DNA of 9,514 bases from Desulfobacteraceae bacterium (GCA_003354055.1 PIVQ01000244.1:1-9514), one strand, 5' to 3'. Shown: positions 1-9,161, counted from the first letter of the stretch. Notes: generated by a model from the sequence alone, not told the origin. Numbers and translations: made by a program.

Positions 1-408
1 ATTGGCAAGATTCAGGGATCGGGTACCCTCTAACATGGGCACCCTTACACTGGACTCCCTGTTGTTCACAAGCATCTCTTCGGGAAGCCCCATGGATTCC
101 TTTCCAAACACCAGGTATACCTCTGGTTCATAGGAAAATTGATCACATCTGTGTTTTGCCTTTTGGGATAAAAATACTTTCTGACCATTGGGATTTTTTA
201 ACATAAAATCATCATAATCACTGTAATAGCTGACATTCAATTCCTTCCAATAATCCATACCTGCCCTTTTAAGGTATTTATCCTCAATGGAAAATCCCAA
301 AGGCTCTATCAGATGCAGGGCAGCGCCCATGGCCTTACATATCCTGCCAATATTTCCGGTATTTTGAGGAATTTCCGGTTCCAATAGTACTATATTCAGG
401 TTTATCAT
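1..408 (-). CDS. trmL: tRNA (cytidine(34)-2'-O)-methyltransferase TrmL, partial (3' end beyond window)
   Basis: Read on the minus strand from ATG at 408, this gives 136 codons with no stop before the left edge. The protein opens with a TrmL/YibK-type N-terminus (INLNIVLLEPEIPQNTGNI, residues 2-20, then GRICKAMGA). It continues to FGKESMGLP (about residues 111-119) and VPMLEGTRSLNLAN (about 123-136), which match the AdoMet-binding trefoil-knot motifs of SPOUT methyltransferases. Members of this family 2'-O-methylate the wobble base of tRNA-Leu isoacceptors in the cytoplasm and are about 155-160 aa, so only some 20 residues should be missing. A purine-rich AAGGAT lies about 8 bases upstream of the ATG. 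The gene diverges from the RdgC-like pair across a 251-base gap. The family call is strong; the exact substrate is taken from the family. Confidence 0.93.
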   Translation of the reverse strand, partial: MINLNIVLLEPEIPQNTGNIGRICKAMGAALHLIEPLGFSIEDKYLKRAGMDYWKELNVSYYSDYDDFMLKNPNGQKVFLSQKAKHRCDQFSYEPEVYLVFGKESMGLPEEMLVNNRESSVRVPMLEGTRSLNLAN

Positions 409-589
409 TTAAGGTATCCTTCATCTTATAAACGTGTAAATCCTGTTTCTTTTATCGTTTTAAATTTACCAGATAGCTGTTTTGGGGAGGGATATCAGAA
501 TTTGATTTGGAAAGAAAGGATTATGCTTTAGCAAGACGTCTTAGACATTGATATTACTGTTCATTTTGGTTCATCTATGCTATTGTGTT

Positions 590-618
590 TTGTTTTTTAA
601 TCAGTATCTATCTTTAAT
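590..618 (+). promoter_or_regulatory. possible sigma70 promoter for the RdgC-like pair
   Basis: TTGTTT (590-595), a 17-base spacer and TTTAAT (613-618) lie about 40 bases before the first RdgC-like gene. The -10 matches the consensus at 5 of 6 positions, the -35 at only 3 of 6. The surrounding DNA is AT-rich, so a chance match is quite possible. I see nothing else clear in the 409-659 gap. Confidence 0.3.
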
Positions 619-659
619 AAAAATAACAGGTTATAAAACCTTTTCAGAAAGGAGTTGAT

Positions 660-1268
660 ATGGGATTGATCTCATCCAGCCATTCCATGAGCCGGTATCA
701 TGTTGAAGGCTCATTTGACGGCAGTACTATGGAGGAAGTCCGGGACGGACTGATCCAGAATGCCATGCCTAAAATAGAAAGTGAGTATGATGAAATTTCA
801 GCCGGCTGGACACCATTTGAAAGTCCGTATAATCCGGATTTCGAAAAATTTTCTTTTATTTTCGGTACTTATTTTCTTTTTTCCCTGCGTATTGATAAAA
901 AATCCATCCCAGCCAAACTGGTCCAGAAACACATCGCCCTTGAAATAGAAAAGAAAAAAGAAGAGAGCGGCCGGGATTTTATTTCAAAGAATGAAAAATC
1001 AGAGATTAAGGAGATGGTGCTGGATATCCTCATGCACAAACTCCCTTCCATTCCAAGTCTTTATGATGTGCTCTGGAGTTATGAAGAGAAAAGCCTGATT
1101 ATATTCTCCACCCAGAAGGCAGCCAATGAGCTGTTTGAAACCCTGTTCTTAAAATCTTTCAACCATAAACCCATCCGGATATTCCCCTACACCCTGGTTG
1201 AAAAACTGGGCAAATTTTCCGATGACAAAAAAGACCGTATTCTTAACCTAACCCCGCTTAAATATTAA
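660..1268 (+). CDS. RdgC-like protein, N-terminal part (202 aa)
   Basis: The protein resembles the first half of RdgC, a ring-forming dsDNA-binding protein that limits RecA activity in E. coli. Compared from memory with E. coli RdgC, the order of features agrees: a GW-x-P motif (GWTPF, 49-53), a strand region (about 64-78), a proline-led helix start (SIPAKLVQK, 82-90), a long charged helix (about 90-126), an SLYDVLW strand (133-139) corresponding to the 'MMWID' region, a SLIIFSTQKAANEL strand-helix (145-158), and an IRIFPYTL segment (172-179). E. coli RdgC is about 303 aa; this ORF stops where the RdgC C-terminal half would begin. The start is fixed by AAAGGAG (648-654), 5 bases before the ATG. 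The next gene starts 9 bases after the stop and looks like the missing half. The relationship was judged by eye, without a search. Confidence 0.68.
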   Translation: MGLISSSHSMSRYHVEGSFDGSTMEEVRDGLIQNAMPKIESEYDEISAGWTPFESPYNPDFEKFSFIFGTYFLFSLRIDKKSIPAKLVQKHIALEIEKKKEESGRDFISKNEKSEIKEMVLDILMHKLPSIPSLYDVLWSYEEKSLIIFSTQKAANELFETLFLKSFNHKPIRIFPYTLVEKLGKFSDDKKDRILNLTPLKY

Positions 1269-1277
1269 AGGTGATCC

Positions 1278-1808
1278 ATGCTTGATATTGCAACCGCGTA
1301 CAATAAATATATGTTTTTAGGCAATGAGTTTCTGACCTGGATCTGGTATCTCGTTGAAACGGAACAGGATATCACCCAAATCATGGGCGCTCAGGAATCA
1401 GTTAGTTTTGAAATCGGCAATTCCCTTGTTCTGGAAAATAATCTGGGAGATAAATCCAAGGAAAAAATTACCATAAAAGGGGATCAGGCAGGATTGGAAG
1501 AAGGCACAACAGCCTTGAAAAAAGGGGCCTGCGTCACGGATATCAACCTGCTGTGTAAAATCGGAGAGGAAGAGTACAAGTTCACCATCAAAGGGGAAAG
1601 CTTTAATCTCACCGGTTTAAAAACCCCAACCATTGACACCTCTTCCTCTGAGGATGAAGTAGAAGGCATGGTCATTGAAAAAACCTATTTAATACTGAAG
1701 GTTACAGAAGTTATTAACACCCTGTTTTTAAAATATATTGAGAGAAGAATCTCTGAAGACTGGAAAACCACGGAATTTCAAGACATTAAGACCTGGATTC
1801 ATTCGTGA
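1278..1808 (+). CDS. RdgC-like protein, C-terminal part (176 aa)
   Basis: On its own this reads as a conserved hypothetical protein, but its pattern follows the C-terminal half of RdgC. It has an FLTWIW segment (18-23) where RdgC has LTEW. It has a strand region SLVLEN (49-54), then KKGACVTDINL (81-91) where E. coli RdgC has 'AGKVVTKLAL'. Next comes YKFTIKGESFNLTGLK (100-115), matching the 'I.F...DGSLKRLKF' stretch. An acidic linker (122-130) and a final hydrophobic helix (132-155) correspond to the terminal helix of RdgC. AAGGTGA (1268-1274) begins at the last base of the preceding stop codon and lies 3 bases before the ATG, which suggests translational coupling and roughly equal amounts of the two products. 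No frameshift is evident: both ORFs have their own ribosome site and normal ends. I infer the two proteins assemble; that is untested. Confidence 0.55.
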   Translation: MLDIATAYNKYMFLGNEFLTWIWYLVETEQDITQIMGAQESVSFEIGNSLVLENNLGDKSKEKITIKGDQAGLEEGTTALKKGACVTDINLLCKIGEEEYKFTIKGESFNLTGLKTPTIDTSSSEDEVEGMVIEKTYLILKVTEVINTLFLKYIERRISEDWKTTEFQDIKTWIHS

Positions 1809-1816
1809 CAATAAAA

Positions 1817-1842
1817 TGTTCAAAACTTGCGGGTTTTGAACA
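1817..1842. repeat. perfect 10-bp inverted repeat after the RdgC-like pair
   Basis: TGTTCAAAAC (1817-1826) and GTTTTGAACA (1833-1842) are exact reverse complements around the 6-base loop TTGCGG. The repeat begins 9 bases after the stop of the second RdgC-like gene and ends 7 bases before the DnaA box. No T-tract follows, so it is not a classical intrinsic terminator. It may be an mRNA 3'-end hairpin or a dimeric-protein binding site. Confidence 0.6.
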
Positions 1843-1849
1843 CGGGAAA

Positions 1850-1858
1850 TTATCCACA
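1850..1858 (+). promoter_or_regulatory. DnaA box (perfect consensus)
   Basis: TTATCCACA matches the consensus DnaA box exactly and lies at the edge of the AT-rich dnaN leader. A CCCACA-containing partial match follows at 1861-1869, with three mismatches to the full box. Confidence 0.6.
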
Positions 1859-2042
1859 CAAAACCCACAGGTTTTAGAATGAATTTAGACCGGTTTTTAA
1901 ACTAAAAAATATTTGTAAAAGAGTTTTAATACAGTTACTTATAAAGTTATAAACATTTAAACAGTCCTTATTATTATTATTATCTTCTTTTAAAGAATTA
2001 AATAATAAAACAATACCTCTTTATTTAATTGGACCTATTTAA

Positions 2043-2071
2043 TTGATAATTAATAAGTTTTGATATAGAAT
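2043..2071 (+). promoter_or_regulatory. sigma70-type promoter for dnaN-gyrB
   Basis: TTGATA (2043-2048), exactly 17 bases of spacer and TAGAAT (2066-2071) each match the consensus at 5 of 6 positions. The predicted start, near 2078, gives a leader of about 30 bases before dnaN. The local AT bias raises the chance of a false match, but spacing and position are ideal. Confidence 0.55.
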
Positions 2072-2107
2072 TTCAAGGATATGCAAACTGAAGGAAAAGG
2101 AATTTAA

Positions 2108-5643
<3,536 letters not shown>

Positions 5644-5680
5644 ATAAAGAATGATTAAATATAAAGTATAAGTAAGGTTT

Positions 5681-5718
5681 AAAACCGGTGCTGGAAATTA
5701 TCCAGCACCGGTTTTTTT
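5681..5718 (+). terminator. rho-independent terminator after gyrB
   Basis: A perfect 14-bp stem (5681-5694 with 5702-5715) encloses the 7-base loop AAATTAT and runs directly into further Ts (to 5718). The stem core CCGGTGCTGG is GC-rich. It lies 38 bases after the gyrB stop and should end the dnaN-gyrB transcript. Confidence 0.95.
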
Positions 5719-5856
5719 ATGGTCGGAATATGCAAGAATCTTTGACTTTCGGACGTTCAACCTATCTGTATAATTTACTGTTGCATTTTTGGACAGTGTA
5801 AGTTAATTTTCCAATTATCTTTATTGCTTCTAATTTCCTCATAGCAGATTTTATAA

Positions 5857-6393
5857 ATGGCCTTTTCAATAGAACTATATTTCGATATCGAGTTTGAAAC
5901 AAAAATCCGACATTTATGGGATCTTCTCCGAGATCACAACATACCTTCAATCATGCATAAAATTGGCAGTAGGCCTCATCTTGCCTTATCTATTTTAGAT
6001 CATATTGAAGAAGTCGAGATACCAAATATTATTAGATATCTTGCAACTAACTATAAACAGTTTGAAATAGAGTTTCCAGCAATATCCATGACTCCAGGTA
6101 AAAGCCAAGCAGTGTTCCTTTCGCCATCTTCAAATGCCCATTTAATAGATGTTCAACATCGCTTATATGAGCATCTTATCAAAAAAGGATACACACCCAA
6201 AAAATTCTATAAACCAAACAAATGGCTTCCACACTGTACAATTTCAAAAGAATTATCGTCAAAAGAGACCCTTGAAACTTTTAGGGTGTGTGAAATGTAT
6301 AAAGTTACGGGTAAAGCAACGGCTACTGAAGTTGGGGTAATTGAATTTCGTCCAAGAAAAGAAATTGAAAAGTGTCATTTAGATGCCATATAA
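5857..6393 (+). CDS. 2H phosphoesterase / 2'-5' RNA ligase-family protein
   Basis: The 178-aa protein has the two spaced histidine motifs of the 2H phosphoesterase fold: RPHLALS with H41 and PHCTIS with H126. The second fits the H-x-T/S pattern exactly. In the first, the T/S position is alanine (A43), which may change catalysis. The N-terminal strand AFSIELYFD and the FYKPNKWLPH lead-in also suit the family. Relatives open or close 2',5' or cyclic phosphate bonds in RNA or nucleotides; the substrate here is unknown. The start cannot lie upstream because TAA occupies 5854-5856, yet no ribosome site precedes this ATG. The gene is visibly richer in A/T-ending codons than dnaN and gyrB and is cut off from them by a terminator, which hints at separate acquisition. 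TATAAT occurs at 5769-5774, but TTGACT (5742-5747) is 21 bases away, too far for a standard promoter. Confidence 0.75.
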   Translation: MAFSIELYFDIEFETKIRHLWDLLRDHNIPSIMHKIGSRPHLALSILDHIEEVEIPNIIRYLATNYKQFEIEFPAISMTPGKSQAVFLSPSSNAHLIDVQHRLYEHLIKKGYTPKKFYKPNKWLPHCTISKELSSKETLETFRVCEMYKVTGKATATEVGVIEFRPRKEIEKCHLDAI

Positions 6394-6450
6394 GCAGTCA
6401 TTGTAAGTGATTGCCATGGGCGGTTTTAGCCTTTTTTCAGACTCAAGTGA

Positions 6451-7140
6451 TTAGTCTCTTGCCAGTCCGATGCCGAATAATGCCGATACAAGCTGGGCAT
6501 CAAAAAGAACATCCCCATCCTCTACCATAGAATTAAACCGCTGAGACAATTCCAGGGAAATAATACCATGAACCAGGCTGATAATATGAATAGCCTGATG
6601 AATAAGTGCAGGGTTGAGATCCATCTTCAACTCTTTTTTTATACGATCCAATATAGTTGTATAGTCGGTTGATAGATGACCGGCATCTGGCAACCGGATT
6701 ACACCTGCCTTATCTGCCTCTTCAAAAAGATCAAAAAATACTCTGTATCCCCGGGTAGCCAGAATAGACACTGGATTCTCCCCTGATGCAAAACCGGTTA
6801 CAGGTCTTCCGGCAAATAATGAAAATGCATTGGGATTTTCAATGGCCCAGGCCCTGTATCTGATAAAAGTAGTTTTTATCTTCAGGCCAATATCCTTTTG
6901 GGTCTGTTTTTTAAAAGGGGCTGTCAGCGCTTGGTGAAAAGAATCCAGGGAATCCTTGACCAGTTCGGTCATGAGGGCTTCCCTGTTTTTAAAATATGTA
7001 TAAAAGGCAGGGGCTGTCATTCCCATTTCCCGGGTGATCTGGTGAATGGTGACCGTCTGATTTTGTTTGAGCATCTCCCAGGCAATGGTTTTTATCTCTT
7101 CTATGGTGGCCTGGCGGAGTCTTTCTCGTCTAGTAATCAT
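6451..7140 (-). CDS. TetR/AcrR-family transcriptional regulator
   Basis: The 229-aa protein has a TetR DNA-binding head. Helix 1 is at about residues 8-26, and the helix-turn-helix at about 30-52 includes TIHQITREMGM and the diagnostic FYTYFKNRE (46-54). The long helical remainder is a ligand-binding/dimerisation domain; IENPNAFSLFAGRP (about 105-118) and a late VHGIISLE helix resemble the TetR C-terminal class often called WHG or TetR_C_33. The ligand is unknown. It is divergent from the M24-fold gene across 106 bases holding a palindrome, so it probably represses that gene and perhaps itself. No ribosome site precedes the ATG, and the best minus-strand promoter would begin the RNA at the ATG itself, suggesting a leaderless message. 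It converges with the 2H gene on its other side. Confidence 0.9.
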   Translation of the reverse strand: MITRRERLRQATIEEIKTIAWEMLKQNQTVTIHQITREMGMTAPAFYTYFKNREALMTELVKDSLDSFHQALTAPFKKQTQKDIGLKIKTTFIRYRAWAIENPNAFSLFAGRPVTGFASGENPVSILATRGYRVFFDLFEEADKAGVIRLPDAGHLSTDYTTILDRIKKELKMDLNPALIHQAIHIISLVHGIISLELSQRFNSMVEDGDVLFDAQLVSALFGIGLARD

Positions 7141-7146
7141 GGTGTT

Positions 7147-7175
7147 TTTATATCGTAGTTATTCATGATTGACAA
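7147..7175 (-). promoter_or_regulatory. TetR gene promoter (possibly leaderless)
   Basis: On the minus strand, TTGTCA (7170-7175), a 17-base spacer and TATAAA (7147-7152) each match the consensus at 5 of 6 positions. The predicted start is about 7 bases beyond the -10 box, at or next to the ATG at 7140. The -35 overlaps that of the divergent promoter on the other strand. Confidence 0.55.
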
Positions 7176-7195
7176 TAATTAATCAAAACGATAAT
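7169..7195 (+). promoter_or_regulatory. promoter for the M24-fold gene
   Basis: TTGACA (7169-7174) is a perfect -35, and GATAAT (7190-7195) matches the -10 at 5 of 6 positions. The 15-base spacer is shorter than ideal, which often means a weak or activator/repressor-tuned promoter. The -35 shares its bases with the opposite-strand -35 of the TetR gene. Confidence 0.5.
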
Positions 7196-7200
7196 AAGTT

Positions 7201-7219
7201 TACTTAATAATATTAAGTA
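7201..7219. promoter_or_regulatory. 19-bp palindrome, candidate TetR operator
   Basis: TACTTAAT (7201-7208) and ATTAAGTA (7212-7219) are perfect 8-bp inverted arms around AAT. The site lies 5 bases after the -10 box, covering the likely start of the M24 message, where a bound repressor would block transcription. Its size and symmetry suit a TetR dimer. Because the DNA is AT-rich, the palindrome could partly be chance. Confidence 0.55.
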
Positions 7220-7246
7220 TTATTACTAACATTAAGGGAGATTGTC

Positions 7247-8428
7247 GTGGTAAAAAAAATAGTTTATCGGCAGAGAAGGGATCGGCTGGCGCAGAAGTTA
7301 AACCAGACTGACATGGATGCCTTTTTGGTGGGGTCCAGGGAAGGGATTTATTACCTCACCGGGGCATCATACGTACCTGAGGAGCGCCCTTTTTTTATTC
7401 TGATTCAGCCTGAAAAAGAGTCTGTTTTCATTGTTCCCAAACTTGAACAGGCCCATATGGAAAAGACGGGAATGGGGTCTGTAAAGGCCTATACTGAATT
7501 TCCAGCCCAAAAGGGAGAAACCTGGGCAGATATCCTATTAGCCTGTCTTGACGGAGTAAAAAAGCTTGGTGTGGAACCGGAGATCACAGGACACATAATG
7601 GATCGATTAAAAGAGGTATCGCAGGTTTTGTCACCTGTTCTTGAACAGATGCGGCAGGTTAAAACCCCGGATGAAATAAAAATGATTTCCAGAACAGCAG
7701 CCTATGCCGATATCGGTATGAAGGAAATTCTTAATGCGAGTTATTCCGGAGCAACAGTGGTGGAGATCTTTTCAAGGTCAAGGGCAATTCAGGCCCGGGT
7801 GATTCGGGAAACGGATTATGATCCCATGGAATCCACTTTCTTAACGGCGTCCTGGCCAGCCCCTTTCAGCGCACAGCCCCACGGGATTCCAAAGGTTGAT
7901 GACCGTATGGGCAAGGGACCTCTTGTCGCCATATCCTATTTACGGGTCAACGGGTATGCCGCTGAAGTTGAGCGGACCTATTTTCATCATCCGCCTACAA
8001 AAGAAGAGCAGGATATTTTTAATGTAATGATGCAGGCCCGGGCTCTGGGAGTTTCCATGATTAGCCCGGGGATATGCTGCCATGATATTGATCAGGCTGT
8101 TTATGATTATCTCAAATCCCATGGATATGAGAAGTATCTGCTCCACCGCATAGGTCACGGCATCGGTCTTGGCAACCATGAAGGACCCTTTGTGGCCAGG
8201 GGAAGCCGTGATATTCTGGCTGAAAATATGGTCATCAGTATAGAGCCCGGAATTTATATCCCTGAAATAGGAGGATTCAGGCATTCGGATACTTACCAGG
8301 TGACCAGTAAAGGATGTAAGGTCCTGACCCGCTATCCCGATGACCTTGAGAGTCTGACGCTGACCGCAAAAAAGCCGTTGCGAAGGATCATGGGAAAGCT
8401 GATGTGCAGAAGTCTTGGGATAAAATAA
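7247..8428 (+). CDS. M24-fold (creatinase/Xaa-Pro aminopeptidase-like) hydrolase, metal site altered
   Basis: The 393-aa protein has the creatinase N-terminal domain (about 8-135) followed by an M24 'pita-bread' domain (about 145-375). Conserved stretches are REGIYYLTG (31-39), VKTPDEIKMI (138-147), QPHGIP with H212, RIGHGIGL with H304, and SIEPGIYIPEIGGFRHSD with E333. Active aminopeptidases bind two metals through D, D, H, E and E. Here the aligned positions are S230 (VAIS, not VxID), E240 (AAEVERT, not SDITRT), H304, E333 and S347 (FRHSD, not xRIED). That pattern recalls metal-free creatinase, where GYYTALERT replaces the usual motif, so a small amidino or cyclic substrate is as likely as a peptide. 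The start is GTG with AAGGGAG (7234-7240) 6 bases upstream. It is divergent from a TetR gene that probably controls it. The 196-aa minus-strand reading frame across its end is a shadow. Confidence 0.85.
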   Translation: MVKKIVYRQRRDRLAQKLNQTDMDAFLVGSREGIYYLTGASYVPEERPFFILIQPEKESVFIVPKLEQAHMEKTGMGSVKAYTEFPAQKGETWADILLACLDGVKKLGVEPEITGHIMDRLKEVSQVLSPVLEQMRQVKTPDEIKMISRTAAYADIGMKEILNASYSGATVVEIFSRSRAIQARVIRETDYDPMESTFLTASWPAPFSAQPHGIPKVDDRMGKGPLVAISYLRVNGYAAEVERTYFHHPPTKEEQDIFNVMMQARALGVSMISPGICCHDIDQAVYDYLKSHGYEKYLLHRIGHGIGLGNHEGPFVARGSRDILAENMVISIEPGIYIPEIGGFRHSDTYQVTSKGCKVLTRYPDDLESLTLTAKKPLRRIMGKLMCRSLGIK

Positions 8429-8465
8429 GCGAGAACCGCTGGAACAGCTTGAACAGCGAGAACAG
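8428..8465 (+). repeat. left copy of an imperfect inverted repeat
   Basis: This 38-base purine-rich block starts at the last base of the M24 stop codon. Its reverse complement matches 9086-9123 at about 30 of 38 positions, by hand count. Inside it, AGCGAGAAC occurs twice (8428-8436 and 8455-8463), 27 bases apart. Confidence 0.55.
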
Positions 8466-8472
8466 GGAATGC

Positions 8473-8546
8473 GCTCTGATTGTTGCCTTGGCATTGTTAC
8501 GTGAAAAAGCGGGCATATACTTATTGGCACTGAAATGAATCAGAGC
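8473..8546. repeat. long stem-loop: 9-bp perfect inverted repeat
   Basis: GCTCTGATT (8473-8481) and AATCAGAGC (8538-8546) are exact reverse complements enclosing 56 bases. Inside, GTTGCC (from 8482) can pair with GGCAC (8526-8530) with one bulge, extending the structure. It could be the fold of an RNA 3' region or a recombination-type site; no T-tract follows. Confidence 0.4.
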
Positions 8547-8725
8547 TTTTGAAATTGTAACACATCACTTAATTTCAGAAATTAGTGCAGACAATCTCAG
8601 AAATTTAAAATTTTATGGGAAAGAGTATAATATTAAATTGACTTTGAAACAGTAAACGCATAGCTTTTTTAAGCTTAAAATTTTTTTTATACAAAAATTT
8701 TTTAACCACATATGAGTAGGCTAAA

Positions 8726-8878
8726 ATGTATGCTGTCATAGGATTAATAATCGGTTGTTGTTATATTTTTTTTATTATCAATTCCGACTCACTCATCTTG
8801 GGTGGTGGAGGAATAATTGCTTCTCTATACCTAATCAATAAAGGCAAAGAGAAGGATAATAGATCTAAAAATAAATAG
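8726..8878 (+). CDS. small two-helix membrane peptide (50 aa)
   Basis: This short ORF from ATG 8726 to TAG 8876-8878 encodes a very hydrophobic peptide. Residues 2-18 (YAVIGLIIGCCYIFFII) form one membrane segment. NSDS makes a turn, and residues 23-37 (LILGGGGIIASLYLI) form a second. The tail NKGKEKDNRSKNK (38-50) is strongly charged and positive, so it should face the cytoplasm. A GAGTAGG element (8714-8720) sits 5 bases before the start. The organised hydrophobic-turn-hydrophobic-basic layout is unlikely by chance in random AT-rich DNA. I do not recognise the family. Two-helix peptides of this size include toxins of toxin-antitoxin systems, small membrane regulators and phage proteins; nothing here decides between them. 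It lies inside the repeat-bounded segment. Confidence 0.5.
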   Translation: MYAVIGLIIGCCYIFFIINSDSLILGGGGIIASLYLINKGKEKDNRSKNK

Positions 8879-8884
8879 GAAAAC

Positions 8885-9067
8885 TTGTCTCCATCGAAAG
8901 TCTGGATAGTGTGGATTCTGGAACATGCCGTGTGCGAGACCGCTTATGTCCCCGTGAAAACCAAAGGTTCAAAAGTAGACAGCTTTATCGTTAAATCCGA
9001 TAAATACTTTCAAAGCAATCTGGGCAAACGTATCAAGCATCATCGACTATATCGGTTGCCAATTTAA
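8885..9067 (+). CDS. doubtful 60-aa ORF with TTG start
   Basis: The frame runs from TTG 8885 to TAA, starting 6 bases after the small membrane peptide gene, with an AGGA element just upstream. The product is basic (VPVKTKGSKVDSF, then GKRIKHHRLYRLP at the end) with no membrane segment and no motif I recognise. The base composition here is more balanced than in the flanking AT-rich DNA, which suggests present or former coding. It could be a real small gene, the remnant of a larger one, or chance. It ends 24 bases before the right inverted-repeat core. Confidence 0.25.
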   Translation: MSPSKVWIVWILEHAVCETAYVPVKTKGSKVDSFIVKSDKYFQSNLGKRIKHHRLYRLPI

Positions 9068-9085
9068 TTTTTTGTATCACTTTTA

Positions 9086-9123
9086 CTGCTCTCGCTGTTC
9101 GAGCGATTCTCGCCGCTCTCGCT
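9086..9123 (-). repeat. right copy of an imperfect inverted repeat
   Basis: This pyrimidine-rich block is the reverse-complement partner of 8428-8465. GCTCTCGCTGTT occurs twice across it (9088-9099 and 9115-9126), again 27 bases apart, the same period as in the left copy. The GC content contrasts with the AT-rich DNA on both sides. Confidence 0.55.
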
Positions 9124-9132
9124 GTTTTTGGA

Positions 9133-9161
9133 TTGATTTAACTGTGAATTTTATTTATTAT
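9133..9161 (+). promoter_or_regulatory. promoter for the cytidylate-kinase-like gene
   Basis: TTGATT (9133-9138), 17 bases of spacer and TATTAT (9156-9161) match the consensus at 4 and 5 of 6 positions. The start would fall near 9168, leaving a leader of about 75 bases. Confidence 0.45.

Larger units (their letters stand above)
1809..2107. other. candidate oriC / DnaA-responsive dnaN leader
   Basis: This 299-base gap is far more AT-rich than its neighbours. It contains a perfect DnaA box TTATCCACA (1850-1858), a one-mismatch box TTATAAACA (1947-1955) and a run of five TTA units (1968-1983), followed by long A/T stretches up to the dnaN promoter. The bottom strand of the TTA run reads 3'-AAT-5' repeats moving away from the boxes, the orientation described for DnaA-trio unwinding elements. 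Gaps next to dnaN are common origin sites. Against this, only one box is perfect, dnaA itself is absent here, and GC skew cannot be judged from one window. The region could simply be a DnaA-regulated promoter. Confidence 0.4.

Noticed and set aside
533..542. AAGACGTCTT perfect palindrome upstream of the RdgC-like pair
   Set aside because: It is a single 10-bp palindrome with no spacing to a convincing promoter; expected by chance at this length.
5742..5774. Promoter TTGACT...TATAAT before the 2H gene
   Set aside because: The hexamers are good but the spacer is 21 bases, and the site is over 80 bases from the start codon.
6394..6450. Possible bidirectional terminator between the 2H gene and the TetR gene
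   Set aside because: GGGC and GCCT could form only a 4-bp stem (one wobble) before TTTTTT; too weak to call.
7940..8530. 196-aa minus-strand ORF over the end of the M24 gene
   Set aside because: It is antisense to a clearly conserved gene, has no recognisable motif and is best explained as a shadow frame.
8473..8546. Integron attC site
   Set aside because: The fold is superficially similar, but the conserved RYYYAAC / GTTRRRY core sequences are missing and no integrase or cassette array is visible.
8662..8688. Terminator-like AGCTT-TTTT-AAGCT followed by a T run
   Set aside because: The stem is only 5 bp and AT-rich with a 5-base gap before the T run; similar A/T runs surround it.
8428..9126. 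CRISPR array or tandem-repeat locus
   Set aside because: There are only two copies of each short repeat per block, with no regular spacers and no cas genes.
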